Shown here piece after piece: positions 24,959 to 34,731 of a DNA stretch of 64,000 nt. The DNA is taken from contig NC_015125.1 in assembly GCF_000202635.1 (NCBI RefSeq), forward strand, positions 3,286,001 to 3,350,000. Direction: 5' to 3'. The notes under the pieces were generated by a model that searched no databases, had not been told where the DNA came from, and was given only the letters and a program-made list of their open reading frames with translations. Position numbers and translations under genes: made by a program. Origin of the DNA: Microbacterium testaceum StLB037. GTDB lineage: Bacteria; Actinomycetota; Actinomycetes; Actinomycetales; Microbacteriaceae. Each line of letters opens with the position of its first letter. Position 1 is the stretch's first letter.

Positions 24959-25083
24959 GGTTCGACTCTCTCTTTCTCGATCGGGGGTCACCCCACGGTA
25001 AGAATCGAGGGCTTCTCCGGAACGGGGGTTGCGGATGCCGGGGGCCGGCGTTACCGCGCGGCCCGGTCGTGCGCGCGCAGGCG

Positions 25084-25089
25084 TAGCAT
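25084..25089 (+). promoter_or_regulatory. Leaderless -10 box
   Basis: TAGCAT lies 7 bases before the ATG of the small cysteine-rich protein at 25097. Confidence 0.35.
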
Positions 25090-25096
25090 GGAGCGC

Positions 25097-25234
25097 ATGT
25101 CCGGTGACACCACGTCTGACACGACGTCCGCCTCGAAGCCCGTTCTCACTCTGCTGAACGCTCCCGGCGACGAGGCGAAGGAGTCGTCTCGCCCCGCGTC
25201 GCAGTGCTGCGGCGGCGGTTCCTGCTCGCTCTGA
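25097..25234 (+). CDS. Small cysteine-containing protein
   Basis: The 45-residue product reads MSGDTTSDTTSASKPVLTLL, then ends SQCCGGGSCSL. The CCGGGSC cluster near the C-terminus is a possible metal or redox site. Short proteins with this tail occur in Microbacteriaceae; no function is known to me. The start is supported by the -10 box. Confidence 0.55.
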   Translation: MSGDTTSDTTSASKPVLTLLNAPGDEAKESSRPASQCCGGGSCSL

Positions 25235-25258
25235 TCCGCCCTCCGTCCCGCACTCGTC

Positions 25259-26734
25259 TCAGTGCGCGAGCGGGACGGTGCCCTCGATCTGATCCGCGGG
25301 CTTGCGGATGACGAACGCTCCCACGATCAGCGGCAGCGAGATGATCGCGGCGATGAGGAACGCGGTGCGTGTGCCCGCGGCATCCGCCTCCACTCCCTGC
25401 CCGGTCGCGGCCGACACGGACGACATCACCGTGATGAGCAGCGCGATGCCCGCCGCTCCCGCGACCTGCTGGACCGTACCCACGACAGCCGAGCCGTACG
25501 AGTAGAAGCGCGGCTCGAGGGAGCCGAGCGACGCGGTGAACAGCGGCGTGAACGAGAGCGCGAGACCGATCATCATGACGGTCTGCACGACGATCAGGAG
25601 CGCGAACGGCGTCTGGGTTCCGACCGTCGTGTAGAACCACAGCGTGCCGCTGACGATCACGGCACCGGGTACGAGGAGCACCTGCGTGCCGAAGCGGTCG
25701 TAGATTCGCCCGATGACGGGGCCGGCGAGGCCCATGACGAGCGAACCCGGCAGGACGGCGAGCCCGGTCTCGAGGGGGCTCTTGCCGAGCACCGTCTGCA
25801 GGTAGAGCGGCAGCAGGGTGATCGCGCCGAAGAATGCGAGCGACATCACGCCCAGCTGCGCGACGGTCAGCGTGAAGGCGCGCGAGCGGAACACGCGCAG
25901 GTCGAGCAGGGCGGAGTCCGTGCGCTGGAGGCGGATCTGGCGCCAGATGAAGGCGCCCAGGCCGACCACACCGATCGTCAGGGCCGCGATCAGGGTCACG
26001 AGCGAGGTCGAGGCGGCATCCGGGTCACCGCCGTGTCCGCCGCCGATCTGGCTGAGACCGAAGACCAGGCCGCCGAAGCCGAGGGCCGAGAGGATCACGG
26101 ATGCCACGTCGATCGGCGCGGTGCGCGTCTCCCCGAGGTTGTGGATCCACCGCGCGCCGACGAACAGCGACACGAGGGCGATGGGCAGGACGATGCCGAA
26201 GATCCAGTGCCAGCCGAGGGACTGCAGGATCAGACCCGACATCGTCGGCCCGATCGCCGGGGCGAGCGCCATGACGATGCTGACGCGGCCCATCATCCGG
26301 CCGCGGTGCTGCGGCGGCACGATGGTCATGATCGTCGTCATCAGCAGCGGCATCATGATCGCGGTGCCCGACGCCTGGATGACGCGCGCGACCACGAGGA
26401 GCTCGAAGCCCGGCGACAGGAAGGCCACGAGGGTTCCGGTCGAGAACAGCGTCATCGCGGTGATGAAGACCTGGCGCGTGGTGAACCGCTGCAGGAGGAA
26501 CCCCGTGATCGGGATCACCACCGCCATCGTCAGCATGAAAGCCGTGGTGAGCCACTGGGCGGAGACGGCGGTGATGTCGAGGTCGCGGATGAGGAACGGG
26601 ATCGCGACGTTCATCGTCGTCTCGTTCAGCATCGCCACGAAGGCGGCCGTCAGCAGCAGCCAGATCACGCGACTCTGCGCGGACGTGACGCCGGAGGTGG
26701 CGGGCGGGGAGGCGATGGTGCCGGTGGCGGCCAT
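25259..26734 (-). CDS. MFS transporter, DHA2 (14-TM) drug exporter family
   Basis: The 491-residue product has about 14 hydrophobic helices and the DHA2 motifs: LNETTMNVAIPFLIRDL in TM1, QWLTTAFMLTMAVVIPITGF in TM2 and the FSTGTLVAFLSPGFELLVVA / ARVIQASGTAIMMPLLM segments. It should export drugs or other small toxic compounds against the proton gradient. The ATG at 26734 (MAATGTIASPPATSG) fits the family; no ligand-binding regulator lies next to it. Confidence 0.9.
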   Translation of the reverse strand: MAATGTIASPPATSGVTSAQSRVIWLLLTAAFVAMLNETTMNVAIPFLIRDLDITAVSAQWLTTAFMLTMAVVIPITGFLLQRFTTRQVFITAMTLFSTGTLVAFLSPGFELLVVARVIQASGTAIMMPLLMTTIMTIVPPQHRGRMMGRVSIVMALAPAIGPTMSGLILQSLGWHWIFGIVLPIALVSLFVGARWIHNLGETRTAPIDVASVILSALGFGGLVFGLSQIGGGHGGDPDAASTSLVTLIAALTIGVVGLGAFIWRQIRLQRTDSALLDLRVFRSRAFTLTVAQLGVMSLAFFGAITLLPLYLQTVLGKSPLETGLAVLPGSLVMGLAGPVIGRIYDRFGTQVLLVPGAVIVSGTLWFYTTVGTQTPFALLIVVQTVMMIGLALSFTPLFTASLGSLEPRFYSYGSAVVGTVQQVAGAAGIALLITVMSSVSAATGQGVEADAAGTRTAFLIAAIISLPLIVGAFVIRKPADQIEGTVPLAH

Positions 26735-26914
26735 GACGAGGTCCTTTGCGTGCGGGGGGCTTCGTGGCGCCAGAACGGCGACGTGCATCCAACCGAACGA
26801 CGTGTGCCGCGGAGATATTCCACCGTCGAGAAGAATTCGTGGAACGGATGCCGGGGAGCAGGACCGCCAGTTTAGTCGGTGCGGCCGCGGGGCGCCGGTG
26901 TCCGTGGGCGGACG

Positions 26915-26920
26915 TAGGCT
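26915..26920 (+). promoter_or_regulatory. Leaderless -10 box
   Basis: TAGGCT lies 7 bases before the ATG at 26928 of the ABC exporter. Confidence 0.35.
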
Positions 26921-26927
26921 GGCCCGC

Positions 26928-28871
26928 ATGGGCCCAGGTGGAGTTGGCGGAAGCATGTTCCGCGGTGTCGATGCCGCCGAACAACGTCGTCGTAACGCCC
27001 AGGCCCCGCGCGTCGCGAACCTCGGTCAAAGGGTCGTCGAGCTCTTCCGGCCGTACCGGGGACGGATCGCGATCACCGTCCTTCTCGTGATCCTCGCCTC
27101 GGCGATCGGGGTGATCCCGCCCCTCCTGGTTCAGCGGATCTTCGACGACGCGTTGTTCCCGATCGACGGATCGGCCCCCGATCTGCGACTGCTCGCGATC
27201 CTCGCGAGCGTCATGATCGTGCTCTTCCTCTTCTCGGCTGCGCTCAACGTCGGTCAGACGTGGTTCACCGCCACCGTCGGCAACCGCGTGACGGGCGATC
27301 TGCGCACCCGGCTGTTCGAACATCTCCAGGCGATGGAACTGGGATTCTTCACGCGAACCAAGACGGGCGTCATCCAGTCGCGACTGCAGAACGACGTCGG
27401 GGGCGTGTCGGGGGTCCTCACGAACACGGTCACCAGCATCCTCGGCAACGCGGTGACGGTCATCGCCTCCCTCGTGGCCATGATCCTCATCGACTGGCGC
27501 CTGACGCTGATCGCCGTCGCGCTCATGCCGTTCCTCATCTTCGTGCAGCGACGCGTCGGCCAGGTGCGCGCGCGCATCGCGGGGGAGACGCAGGAGTCCC
27601 TGTCCGAGCTGTCGGCGATCACGCAGGAGACCCTGAGCGTGTCCGGCATCCTGCTCTCGAAGTCCTTCAATCGTCAGCGCACCGAGTCGGCGCGCTTCGA
27701 CGCCGAGAACGACAAGCAGGTGCACCTGCAGGTGCGCCGGGCGATGAGCGGCCAGGGCTTCTTCGCGGTGGTGCAGGTCATCATGTCGAGCGTGCCCGCG
27801 GTCATCTATCTCGTGGCGGGGTTCCTCATCGCCGGCGGCACGGGGGCCATCACCGCCGGCACGATCGTCGCGTTCACCACCGTCCAGGCGCGTCTGCTGA
27901 TGCCCCTGATGGGTCTCATGCGCGTGGCGCTCGACGTGCAGACCTCGTCGGCGCTGTTCGCGCGCATCTTCGAATACCTCGACCTGCGTCCCGCCATCGT
28001 CGATGCGCCCGACGCGCTTCCGGTGTGGGCCGCCCCGGGCCCCGTCGGCCGCATCGAGTTCCGCGACGTCGAGTTCCGTTACCCCGACGCCCCCGCGCAC
28101 ACGCGTCCGACGCTCGACGGCGTTTCTTTCACCGTCGAGCCCGGGCAGCACATCGCCTTCGTCGGGCCGTCCGGTGCGGGCAAGACGACGATCCTGTATC
28201 TCACGCCGCGCATGTACGAGGCGAGCGGTGGTGCGGTCCTGTTCTCCGGGGCGGACGTGCGGACGCTGGAGCAGGCCTCGATCATCGACGAGATCGGCAT
28301 CGTCTCGCAGGAGACGTACCTCTTCCACGCCACCGTGCGCGAGAACCTGCGCTACGCCCGGCCCGAGGCGACCGACGACGAGATCGAGGCCGCGTGCCGC
28401 GCGGCGAACATCCACCACGTGATCGCGGGATTCGAGGCGGGGTACGACACCGTGGTGGGCGAACGCGGATACCGTCTGTCGGGTGGGGAGAAGCAGCGCA
28501 TCGCGATCGCGCGGGTGCTGTTGAAGGACCCGCCGGTCCTGCTGCTGGACGAAGCGACGAGCGCCCTCGACACGGTGTCCGAGCGCATCGTGCAGGAGGC
28601 TCTCGAGACGGCGTCCCACGGCCGCACGACCCTGTCCATCGCACACCGCCTGTCCACGGTGATCGGCGCGGATCAGATCCACGTGGTGGATGCCGGTCGC
28701 ATCGTCGAATCCGGCACCCACGCCGAGCTGCTCGCGGCGGGAGGGCTCTACGCCAGTCTCGCCGCGGAGCAGCTCGCGGCGTCGTTCGTCCTCGCCGAGG
28801 AGGAGCACGACGCGGCGGGGCTCGCCCGCGCCGCGCTGCCGGCCCGTCGGGCCGACGAGGCCCCCGCGTAG
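26928..28871 (+). CDS. ABC exporter (fused permease and ATPase)
   Basis: The 647-residue half-transporter has six membrane helices (about residues 40-330) and an ATPase domain (about 375-615) with Walker A GPSGAGKTT, Q-loop QETYLF, signature LSGGEKQR and Walker B VLLLDEAT. The switch His is in SIAHRLST. It acts as a homodimer or heterodimer, probably exporting lipids, peptides or drugs. Walker A has Ala in place of the common Gly (GAGKTT), still functional in many exporters. Confidence 0.92.
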   Translation: MGPGGVGGSMFRGVDAAEQRRRNAQAPRVANLGQRVVELFRPYRGRIAITVLLVILASAIGVIPPLLVQRIFDDALFPIDGSAPDLRLLAILASVMIVLFLFSAALNVGQTWFTATVGNRVTGDLRTRLFEHLQAMELGFFTRTKTGVIQSRLQNDVGGVSGVLTNTVTSILGNAVTVIASLVAMILIDWRLTLIAVALMPFLIFVQRRVGQVRARIAGETQESLSELSAITQETLSVSGILLSKSFNRQRTESARFDAENDKQVHLQVRRAMSGQGFFAVVQVIMSSVPAVIYLVAGFLIAGGTGAITAGTIVAFTTVQARLLMPLMGLMRVALDVQTSSALFARIFEYLDLRPAIVDAPDALPVWAAPGPVGRIEFRDVEFRYPDAPAHTRPTLDGVSFTVEPGQHIAFVGPSGAGKTTILYLTPRMYEASGGAVLFSGADVRTLEQASIIDEIGIVSQETYLFHATVRENLRYARPEATDDEIEAACRAANIHHVIAGFEAGYDTVVGERGYRLSGGEKQRIAIARVLLKDPPVLLLDEATSALDTVSERIVQEALETASHGRTTLSIAHRLSTVIGADQIHVVDAGRIVESGTHAELLAAGGLYASLAAEQLAASFVLAEEEHDAAGLARAALPARRADEAPA

Positions 28872-28872
28872 C

Positions 28873-28974
28873 GAGGTCTCTCAGCCCGTCAAGGTCCCTG
28901 AGCGCGTCGGAGGTCTCTGAGCGCGTCTCAGGTCCCTGAGCTTGTCGAAGGTCCCTGAGCTTGTCGAAGGGACC
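28873..28974. repeat. Cluster of GTCCCTGAGCTTGTCGAAGG-type palindromic repeats
   Basis: Several diverged copies lie in tandem, the last (28950-28974) a 25-bp palindrome identical to the copy within gcvT at 40333-40357. Such units are scattered between actinobacterial genes and may form hairpins that end convergent transcripts. Confidence 0.75.
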
Positions 28975-28985
28975 GGGCACACCCG

Positions 28986-29882
28986 TCAGCCCGGCAGCGT
29001 CTCCACGAACGCCTCGAGAGCGATGCGATACGCCGGATCGGGATGCGTCTCGGCGATCCGTGACAGCGGCGGGAGGTCGAGCGTCCGGATGAGTGCTCCC
29101 CGCTCGATGACCGCGGCCTCCGCCCCGGCCGCGCGGAGCACCGCGATCCCCTCGCCCAGGGCCTCGAGGTAGTCGCGCAGCACGGCGAGTTCGCCGAGTC
29201 GCTGCGTGATCGAGCCGCCGTCGCGGCGCTGCCGCCACTCGACGATCACGTCGGGGATCACGTCGAACGCCTCGGCGAGCGTGTACATCCGCTGCGCCAG
29301 CACCTGATCCTCGTAGTACCGCCCTTCCGGGAACCGGAGGTCGTGCGCTCGCCAGAACGCGGTGCGGCTCAGCTTCGACCAGGCGACGATGTTGCCGGAT
29401 GCCACGGGGTGCGCGGTCAGCGACGTCCGCTCGCGCGCCGGGTCGGTGGCGGCCGCGACCCAGGGCTGCACCTCGCCCGCGGTGTAGTCGGGCCCCTCGG
29501 CATCCGGTCGCAGACGCACGTACGCGCCGACGACGAAATCGCTGCCGGTCCGGTCGAGCGTGTCGGAGAGACGCGTGAGGGCGTCGGGGCGGAGCAGGTC
29601 GTCGGCGTCGAGGAACGCCGTGTACGTCGTCTCGACCAGGGAGAGTCCGGTGTTGCGGGCGGCCCCGAGACCGCGCTGGGTCTCGTGTCGGACGACCTGG
29701 AACCGCGGGTCGGCGGCCGCGGCATCCGCGAAGAGGTGTCGGGTGTCGTCGGTCGAGGCGTCGTCGACGAGCACGGCCGTCCAGTGCCGATGCGTCTGCG
29801 CACGGAGGGAGTCGAGCGCTTCCTCGGCGTAGTCGGCGACATTGAAGCCGGGAACGATGACGGTCACGCCGGTGGTGCTCAC
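28986..29882 (-). CDS. Glycosyltransferase family 2 protein
   Basis: The 298-residue product has the GT-A fold of family 2: VTVIVPGFNVADYAEEALDS, VLVDDASTDDT, GLGAARNTGL and FLDADDLL (DXD-like motif). It should transfer a sugar from a nucleotide donor, perhaps to a wall or capsule polymer. The GTG at 29882 overlaps the nifS stop (GTGA), so it is the last gene of the nad operon even though it has no clear link with NAD. Confidence 0.88.
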   Translation of the reverse strand: MSTTGVTVIVPGFNVADYAEEALDSLRAQTHRHWTAVLVDDASTDDTRHLFADAAAADPRFQVVRHETQRGLGAARNTGLSLVETTYTAFLDADDLLRPDALTRLSDTLDRTGSDFVVGAYVRLRPDAEGPDYTAGEVQPWVAAATDPARERTSLTAHPVASGNIVAWSKLSRTAFWRAHDLRFPEGRYYEDQVLAQRMYTLAEAFDVIPDVIVEWRQRRDGGSITQRLGELAVLRDYLEALGEGIAVLRAAGAEAAVIERGALIRTLDLPPLSRIAETHPDPAYRIALEAFVETLPG

Positions 29883-31009
29883 CCGCGCGATCCTACGGCG
29901 GATACGGCCGCCGCGACCGCATCCGCAACGGGTTCCAAGGATGCCGTGAGCCCGTGCGGGAGCGTGAAGCGCACCGCGGTGCGCGCGTCGTCGTGGGCGA
30001 TTCCGAGGGCGAGGAGCACGTGGGAGGCCTCGTCGCTCCCCGCGGCGCACGCGGATCCGCTGGAGGAGACGACCCCGCGCCGTTCGAGTTCGAGCAGGAC
30101 CGTCTCGCCGTTCGTTCCGGGGAAGACGAAGCTGGCCGTGCCCGGTAGTCGATGCTCGGGGTGGCCGGTGACTCGCGCGCCCGGCACGAGCGCGAGAACG
30201 CGGGCGACGAACGCATCCCGCAGCGCTGACACGCGGACGGCCTCATCGGAACGTTCCGCCTCGGCCAGTTCGAGGGCGCGCGCGATGGCGACCGCCCCGG
30301 CGACGTCGGGCGTGCCGGAGCGACGTCCGCGCTCCTGGCCCCCGCCGTGCAGGAGGGGCTCGAACGGCAGCCGCCCGCGGACGGCGAGGATCCCGGTGCC
30401 TTTGGGGGCGCCGATCTTGTGTCCGGCCACCGTGATGGCATCCGCTCCCGTGCCCGACAGGGCGAGCCAGCCGGCGGCTTGAACGGCGTCGAGGTGCAGC
30501 GGGACGCCCCGCGCGTGGGCCACGGCCGCGAGGGCGGCGGCATCCTGGATCGTGCCGACCTCGTTGTTCGCGTACCCGATGCTCACCAGGGCGGTGTCGT
30601 CACGGAGCGCATCCGCGAGGGCTGCGGGCGTGAGCGTCCCCGCGCCGTCGATGGCGGCGCGCGTGACGTCGACGCCGTGCAGGCGCGCGAGGTAATCGGC
30701 GGAGGCGAGCACCGACTCGTGCTCGATCGCGGTGGTGACGAGGTGCTTCTTCCCCGACCCGAGCACGATGCCCTTGATCGCGGCGTTGTTCGATTCGGTG
30801 CCGCCGGAGGTGAACATCACGTCGCCCGCGCGCATGCCGAGCACGGCGGCGACGCGCGCGCGAGCATCGTCGAGGGCGGATGCCGCGGCCTCACCGACCT
30901 CGTGATGGCTCGACGGGTTGCCGAAGAACCGCGTGAGGTACGGCGCCATCGCCTCGAGCGCCTCGGGGCGCACGGGGGTCGTGGCGGCGTTGTCGAGGTA
31001 GAGCGTCAC
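29879..31009 (-). CDS. nifS: Cysteine desulfurase (NifS/IscS family)
   Basis: The 376-residue PLP enzyme has YLDNAATTPVRPEAL at the start, TSGGTESNNAAIKG, the PLP lysine in VAGHKIGAPKG and the catalytic Cys in SSGSACAAGSDEASHV. It moves sulfur from cysteine to cluster assembly. It is joined to nadC by a 4-bp overlap, and its place behind nadABC fits supply of the NadA [4Fe-4S] cluster, as in other bacteria. Confidence 0.92.
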   Translation of the reverse strand: MTLYLDNAATTPVRPEALEAMAPYLTRFFGNPSSHHEVGEAAASALDDARARVAAVLGMRAGDVMFTSGGTESNNAAIKGIVLGSGKKHLVTTAIEHESVLASADYLARLHGVDVTRAAIDGAGTLTPAALADALRDDTALVSIGYANNEVGTIQDAAALAAVAHARGVPLHLDAVQAAGWLALSGTGADAITVAGHKIGAPKGTGILAVRGRLPFEPLLHGGGQERGRRSGTPDVAGAVAIARALELAEAERSDEAVRVSALRDAFVARVLALVPGARVTGHPEHRLPGTASFVFPGTNGETVLLELERRGVVSSSGSACAAGSDEASHVLLALGIAHDDARTAVRFTLPHGLTASLEPVADAVAAAVSAVGSRG

Positions 31010-31863
31010 GCCGTCTCGATGCGGATGTCGAGGCCCAGATCGAGCGCGGGCGCCGAGTGGGTGAGCGCGCCGACCGAGATCACATCGACGCCGGTCTCGG
31101 CGATCGCGCGGACCGTCTCGAGGGTCACCCCGCCCGAGGCCTCGACCTGTGCCGCTCCGGCGATGCGGGCGACGCCGATGCGGAGATCCTCGAGCGAGAA
31201 GTTGTCGAGCATGATCGTGCCGACACCGGCGGCGAGGACAGCATCGATCTGGTCGAGCCGGTCGACCTCGACCTCGACATGCGTGGTGTGGGGGAGGCGG
31301 GCGATCGCGCTCTCGAGCGCCTGCGTGACCGAGAGGCCGCTCGCGGTGAGGACGGCGAGGTGGTTGTCCTTCGCCATCACGGCGTCCGAGAGCGAGAAGC
31401 GATGGTTGTGTCCGCCGCCGTCACGGACGGCCTGCCGCTCGATCGCACGGAGCCCGGGCGTGGTCTTGCGGGTGTCGACGACGCGCGCGCCCGTGTGCGC
31501 GACCTCGGTCACGTATCGGTTGGTCAGGGTGGCGATCCCCGACATGCGCTGCACGAAGTTCAGCCCGATGCGCTCGGCCGTGAGCACCGCGCGGGCGGGA
31601 CCGGTGACCACGGCGAGCGTGTCGCCGGGAGCGAAGCGTTCCCCGTCGCCCACGCGCTGGTCGATGACGACCGAGGGATCGGTCAGCGTGAACGCGGCGG
31701 CGAAGACGGCCGCGCCGCTGAACACCCCGTCGACGCGGGCGACGAGTTCGGCGCGCGCGGTGGCTCCGGCGGGGATGAGGGTCTCGCTCGTCAGGTCGCC
31801 CCAGGGAGCGTCCTCCTCGAGGGCGGCGGAGACGACGCGGTCGATCGTGGCGCGGGTCAGCAT
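31006..31863 (-). CDS. nadC: Nicotinate-nucleotide pyrophosphorylase (carboxylating)
   Basis: The 285-residue product matches NadC: EDAPWGDLTSETLIP, LNFVQRMSGIATLT, DTRKTTPGLRAIERQAVRDG and HNHRFSLSDAVMAKDNH, which together bind quinolinate and PRPP. It makes nicotinate mononucleotide, the third step of de novo NAD synthesis. The ATG at 31863 overlaps the end of nadB. Confidence 0.95.
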   Translation of the reverse strand: MLTRATIDRVVSAALEEDAPWGDLTSETLIPAGATARAELVARVDGVFSGAAVFAAAFTLTDPSVVIDQRVGDGERFAPGDTLAVVTGPARAVLTAERIGLNFVQRMSGIATLTNRYVTEVAHTGARVVDTRKTTPGLRAIERQAVRDGGGHNHRFSLSDAVMAKDNHLAVLTASGLSVTQALESAIARLPHTTHVEVEVDRLDQIDAVLAAGVGTIMLDNFSLEDLRIGVARIAGAAQVEASGGVTLETVRAIAETGVDVISVGALTHSAPALDLGLDIRIETA

Positions 31864-33392
31864 GCGAGGACCTCCGGGGATGCGGGGATGACGTCGGTGT
31901 GAGCGGTGCCCGCGAGGGGCGTGGACGCGGGGGTCTCGGCATCCGGGGCGTCCGAACGGAAATGCGCACCCACCGATCCCGTGCGTGCGCGGGCGGCGGA
32001 GACGAGGTGACTCGCGACGAGGAGCAGGCTCGCGTCCTCGATCGAGCGAGGCGACGGGCCGGCGCTCCACGACGCGAGCACCGCGGCGGCGCGTGCGAGA
32101 CCGTCCGCCTCGCGGATCAGCCCCGCCTCTTCCCACATCAGCTGCTGGAGCGCCGCGCGCGAGAACGGCGGCGCGTCGGTCGCGGTGACCGGCTCGATCA
32201 CGGCTTGCGCGGTGCCGGGTGCGACCGGCCAGTGGCCATCGCGCGCGACGGCGTCCCCCGCCCGGGCTCCGAACACGGCTCCTTCGAGGAGGGAGTTGGA
32301 TGCCAACCGGTTCGCGCCGTGCACACCGGTCCGGGCCGTCTCGCCCACCGCATACAGTCCCGGCACCGTGGTTCGTCCGTCGAGGTCGGTGACGACACCG
32401 CCCATCAGGTAGTGCGCCGCGGGCGTCACCGGGATGGGGTCGCGTGCCCAGTCCAGACCGCGCTCGCGCACAGCGGCGTCGATCGTGGGGAAGCGCTGGG
32501 CGAGCCGTTCGGCGCCGAGGGCGGTGGCATCCAGTCGCACCGGGCGACCGCCCTGGGCGGCCATCGCCCGCGCGTTCGCCCGGGCGACGACGTCGCGCGG
32601 CGCGAGCTCGCCGTCGGGGTGCGCGTCGAACGCGAAACGGCGGCCGGTGTCGTCGATCAGCACGGCGCCTTCGCCCCGGACGGCCTCCGAGACGAGGAAC
32701 GGAGCGCCGACGGCGAGGGCCGTCGGGTGGAACTGGACGAACTCGAGGTCGGCGACCGCCGCACCGGCGCGGATCGCGGCCGCGATGCCGTCGCCGGTCG
32801 CGCCGAGCGGGTTCGTCGTGTGCGCGTACAGCTGACCCGCGCCCCCGGTCGCGAGGATCACCGCATCGGCGTCCAGTCGCTCGCCGCCGTCGAGCTCGAT
32901 CCCCGTGACGCGGCCGTCACGCACGACGAGATCGCGCAGCTGCTCGTGCTCCCGCACGGTGAGCCCCGCGGCGCGGACCGCAGCCCCGAGCGCGGCCTGG
33001 ATCTCCGCTCCCGTCGCGTCGCCGCCCGCGTGCAGCACGCGCGGCATCGCGTGGGCGGCCTCGAGGCCGCGCGAGAAGTCGCCATCGGCCGTGCGGTCGA
33101 ATGCGACACCGCGCCCGACGAGCTCCGCGATGCGCGCGGGGCCTTCGCCCACGAGCACATCGACTGCCGCGGGGTCGCTCAGCCCCGCGCCCGCGGTCAC
33201 GGTGTCGGCCGCGTGCGAGGCGAGGGTATCCGCCGGATGGGTCACCGCCGCGATACCGCCCTGCGCCCACCGCGTGTTGGTGTCCGGCAGCGCGCCTTTC
33301 GTCACGACCGTGACGCGGCATCCGTTCTCGTGCGCATGCAACGCCGCCGTGAGACCGGCGATGCCGCTGCCCACCACGACGACGGTCGTCAT
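31857..33392 (-). CDS. nadB: L-aspartate oxidase
   Basis: The 511-residue flavoprotein has the FAD-binding GSGIAGLTAAL at the N-terminus, RWAQGGIAAV, EFVQFHPTAL, RGEGAVLIDD and HGANRLASNSLLEG, all typical of NadB. It oxidises aspartate to iminoaspartate, which NadA uses. The start at 33392 overlaps the nadA stop, so the two products are made together. Confidence 0.95.
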   Translation of the reverse strand: MTTVVVVGSGIAGLTAALHAHENGCRVTVVTKGALPDTNTRWAQGGIAAVTHPADTLASHAADTVTAGAGLSDPAAVDVLVGEGPARIAELVGRGVAFDRTADGDFSRGLEAAHAMPRVLHAGGDATGAEIQAALGAAVRAAGLTVREHEQLRDLVVRDGRVTGIELDGGERLDADAVILATGGAGQLYAHTTNPLGATGDGIAAAIRAGAAVADLEFVQFHPTALAVGAPFLVSEAVRGEGAVLIDDTGRRFAFDAHPDGELAPRDVVARANARAMAAQGGRPVRLDATALGAERLAQRFPTIDAAVRERGLDWARDPIPVTPAAHYLMGGVVTDLDGRTTVPGLYAVGETARTGVHGANRLASNSLLEGAVFGARAGDAVARDGHWPVAPGTAQAVIEPVTATDAPPFSRAALQQLMWEEAGLIREADGLARAAAVLASWSAGPSPRSIEDASLLLVASHLVSAARARTGSVGAHFRSDAPDAETPASTPLAGTAHTDVIPASPEVLAC

Positions 33393-34720
33393 TTCACCGC
33401 GCCGTTCGGCTTGGCCGCGAGCATGCGCTCCAGCGCCACGGTGGCGGGCTCGGCGACGTCGGCCGGCACGGTGATGCGGTTGACGACCTGGCCGTCCACG
33501 AGGGACTCGAGCACCCACGCGAGATAGCCGGGGTGGATGCGGTACATCGTCGAGCACGGGCAGACGACGGGGTCGAGGCAGAAGATCTCGTGCTGCGGGT
33601 ATTGCGCGGCGAGGCGCTGCACGAGGTTGATCTCGGTGCCGATGGCGAAGGTCGTGGGCTCGGTCGCTGCGGCGATCGCCTTGCGGATGATGTCGGTGGA
33701 GCCTGCCTCGTCGGCGGCGTCGACCACGTCCATCGGGCACTCGGGGTGCACGATCACGCGGACTCCGGGGTGCTCGGCGCGGGCCTTGTCGATCTGGTCG
33801 ACGGTGAAGCGGCGGTGCACGGAGCAGAAGCCGTGCCACAGGATCACACGGCTGTCGGCGATCTGCGCGTCGGTCGACCCGCCGAGAAGCTTCCGGGGGT
33901 TCCACATCGGCATCTGCTCGAGCGGCACGCCCATCGCCTTCGCGGTGTTGCGGCCGAGGTGCTGGTCGGGGAAGAACAGCACGCGGCGTCCGCGCGCGAA
34001 CGCCCACTCGAGCACGGTCCGGGCGTTCGAGGAGGTGCAGACGATGCCGCCGTGACGCCCGACGAAGCCCTTGATGGCGGCGCTCGAGTTCATGTAAGTC
34101 ACCGGGATCACGGGCAGCAAGCCGTCGGCATCCGGGGTCTCCAGGTCGCCCAACACGTCGGCGAGCTGCTCCCAGCACTCCTCGACCTGGTCGATGTCGG
34201 CCATGTCGGCCATCGAGCAGCCCGCGGCGAGGTTGGGCAGGATGACGGCCTGCTCCGGACGCGACAGGAGATCGGCGGTCTCGGCCATGAAGTGCACGCC
34301 GCAGAAGACGATGGCCTCGGCTTCGGGGCGCTCCTTGGCGGCGTTGGCGAGCTGAAACGAATCGCCGACGTAATCGGCGTGCCGCACGACCTCTTCGCGC
34401 TGGTAGAAGTGCCCGAGCACGACGACCCGGTCGCCGAGCGTCTCCTTCGCCGCACGGATGCGGGCGTCGAGCTCGTCGTCGGTGGCGTCGCGATACGCCT
34501 GCGGAAGCTCGCCCTGGCGCGGGGCACCGGTGGGGATGACGTCGCCCATCGACGAGCCCGGACCGTATCCGGGGCGGGTGTCGAAGTCCCACGGGCCCAC
34601 GGCGAGGTCGGTCGTGCAGGTCGCGTCGGTCGACGCGCCGGAGACGATCGCCTGGATCGCGTGGTCGACGCTGGGGTCGATGGCGGGGCGCGGCTGCAGG
34701 GTGATGAGGGTGGCGGACAT
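33389..34720 (-). CDS. nadA: Quinolinate synthase
   Basis: The 443-residue product has the NadA segments VVLGHFYQREEVVRHADYVG, YMNSSAAIKGFVGRHGG, and three cluster cysteines: in GGIVCTSSNA, HPECPMDVV and VVCPCSTMYRIHPGYL. It condenses iminoaspartate with dihydroxyacetone phosphate using a [4Fe-4S] cluster. It is preceded by nrtR with an 11-bp gap. Confidence 0.96.
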   Translation of the reverse strand: MSATLITLQPRPAIDPSVDHAIQAIVSGASTDATCTTDLAVGPWDFDTRPGYGPGSSMGDVIPTGAPRQGELPQAYRDATDDELDARIRAAKETLGDRVVVLGHFYQREEVVRHADYVGDSFQLANAAKERPEAEAIVFCGVHFMAETADLLSRPEQAVILPNLAAGCSMADMADIDQVEECWEQLADVLGDLETPDADGLLPVIPVTYMNSSAAIKGFVGRHGGIVCTSSNARTVLEWAFARGRRVLFFPDQHLGRNTAKAMGVPLEQMPMWNPRKLLGGSTDAQIADSRVILWHGFCSVHRRFTVDQIDKARAEHPGVRVIVHPECPMDVVDAADEAGSTDIIRKAIAAATEPTTFAIGTEINLVQRLAAQYPQHEIFCLDPVVCPCSTMYRIHPGYLAWVLESLVDGQVVNRITVPADVAEPATVALERMLAAKPNGAVK

Positions 34721-34731
34721 GGGCGTTCCGA

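Noticed and set aside
25262..26875. Long plus-strand frame opposite the MFS gene
   Set aside because: It is Arg/Asp-rich low-complexity antisense of the transporter.
26025..28808. Very long minus-strand frame opposite the ABC exporter
   Set aside because: It is antisense, extremely rich in Arg, His and Asp, and spans two well-supported genes.
29343..31902. Plus-strand frames opposite nifS and nadC
   Set aside because: The minus-strand genes have clear catalytic motifs; these are shadows.
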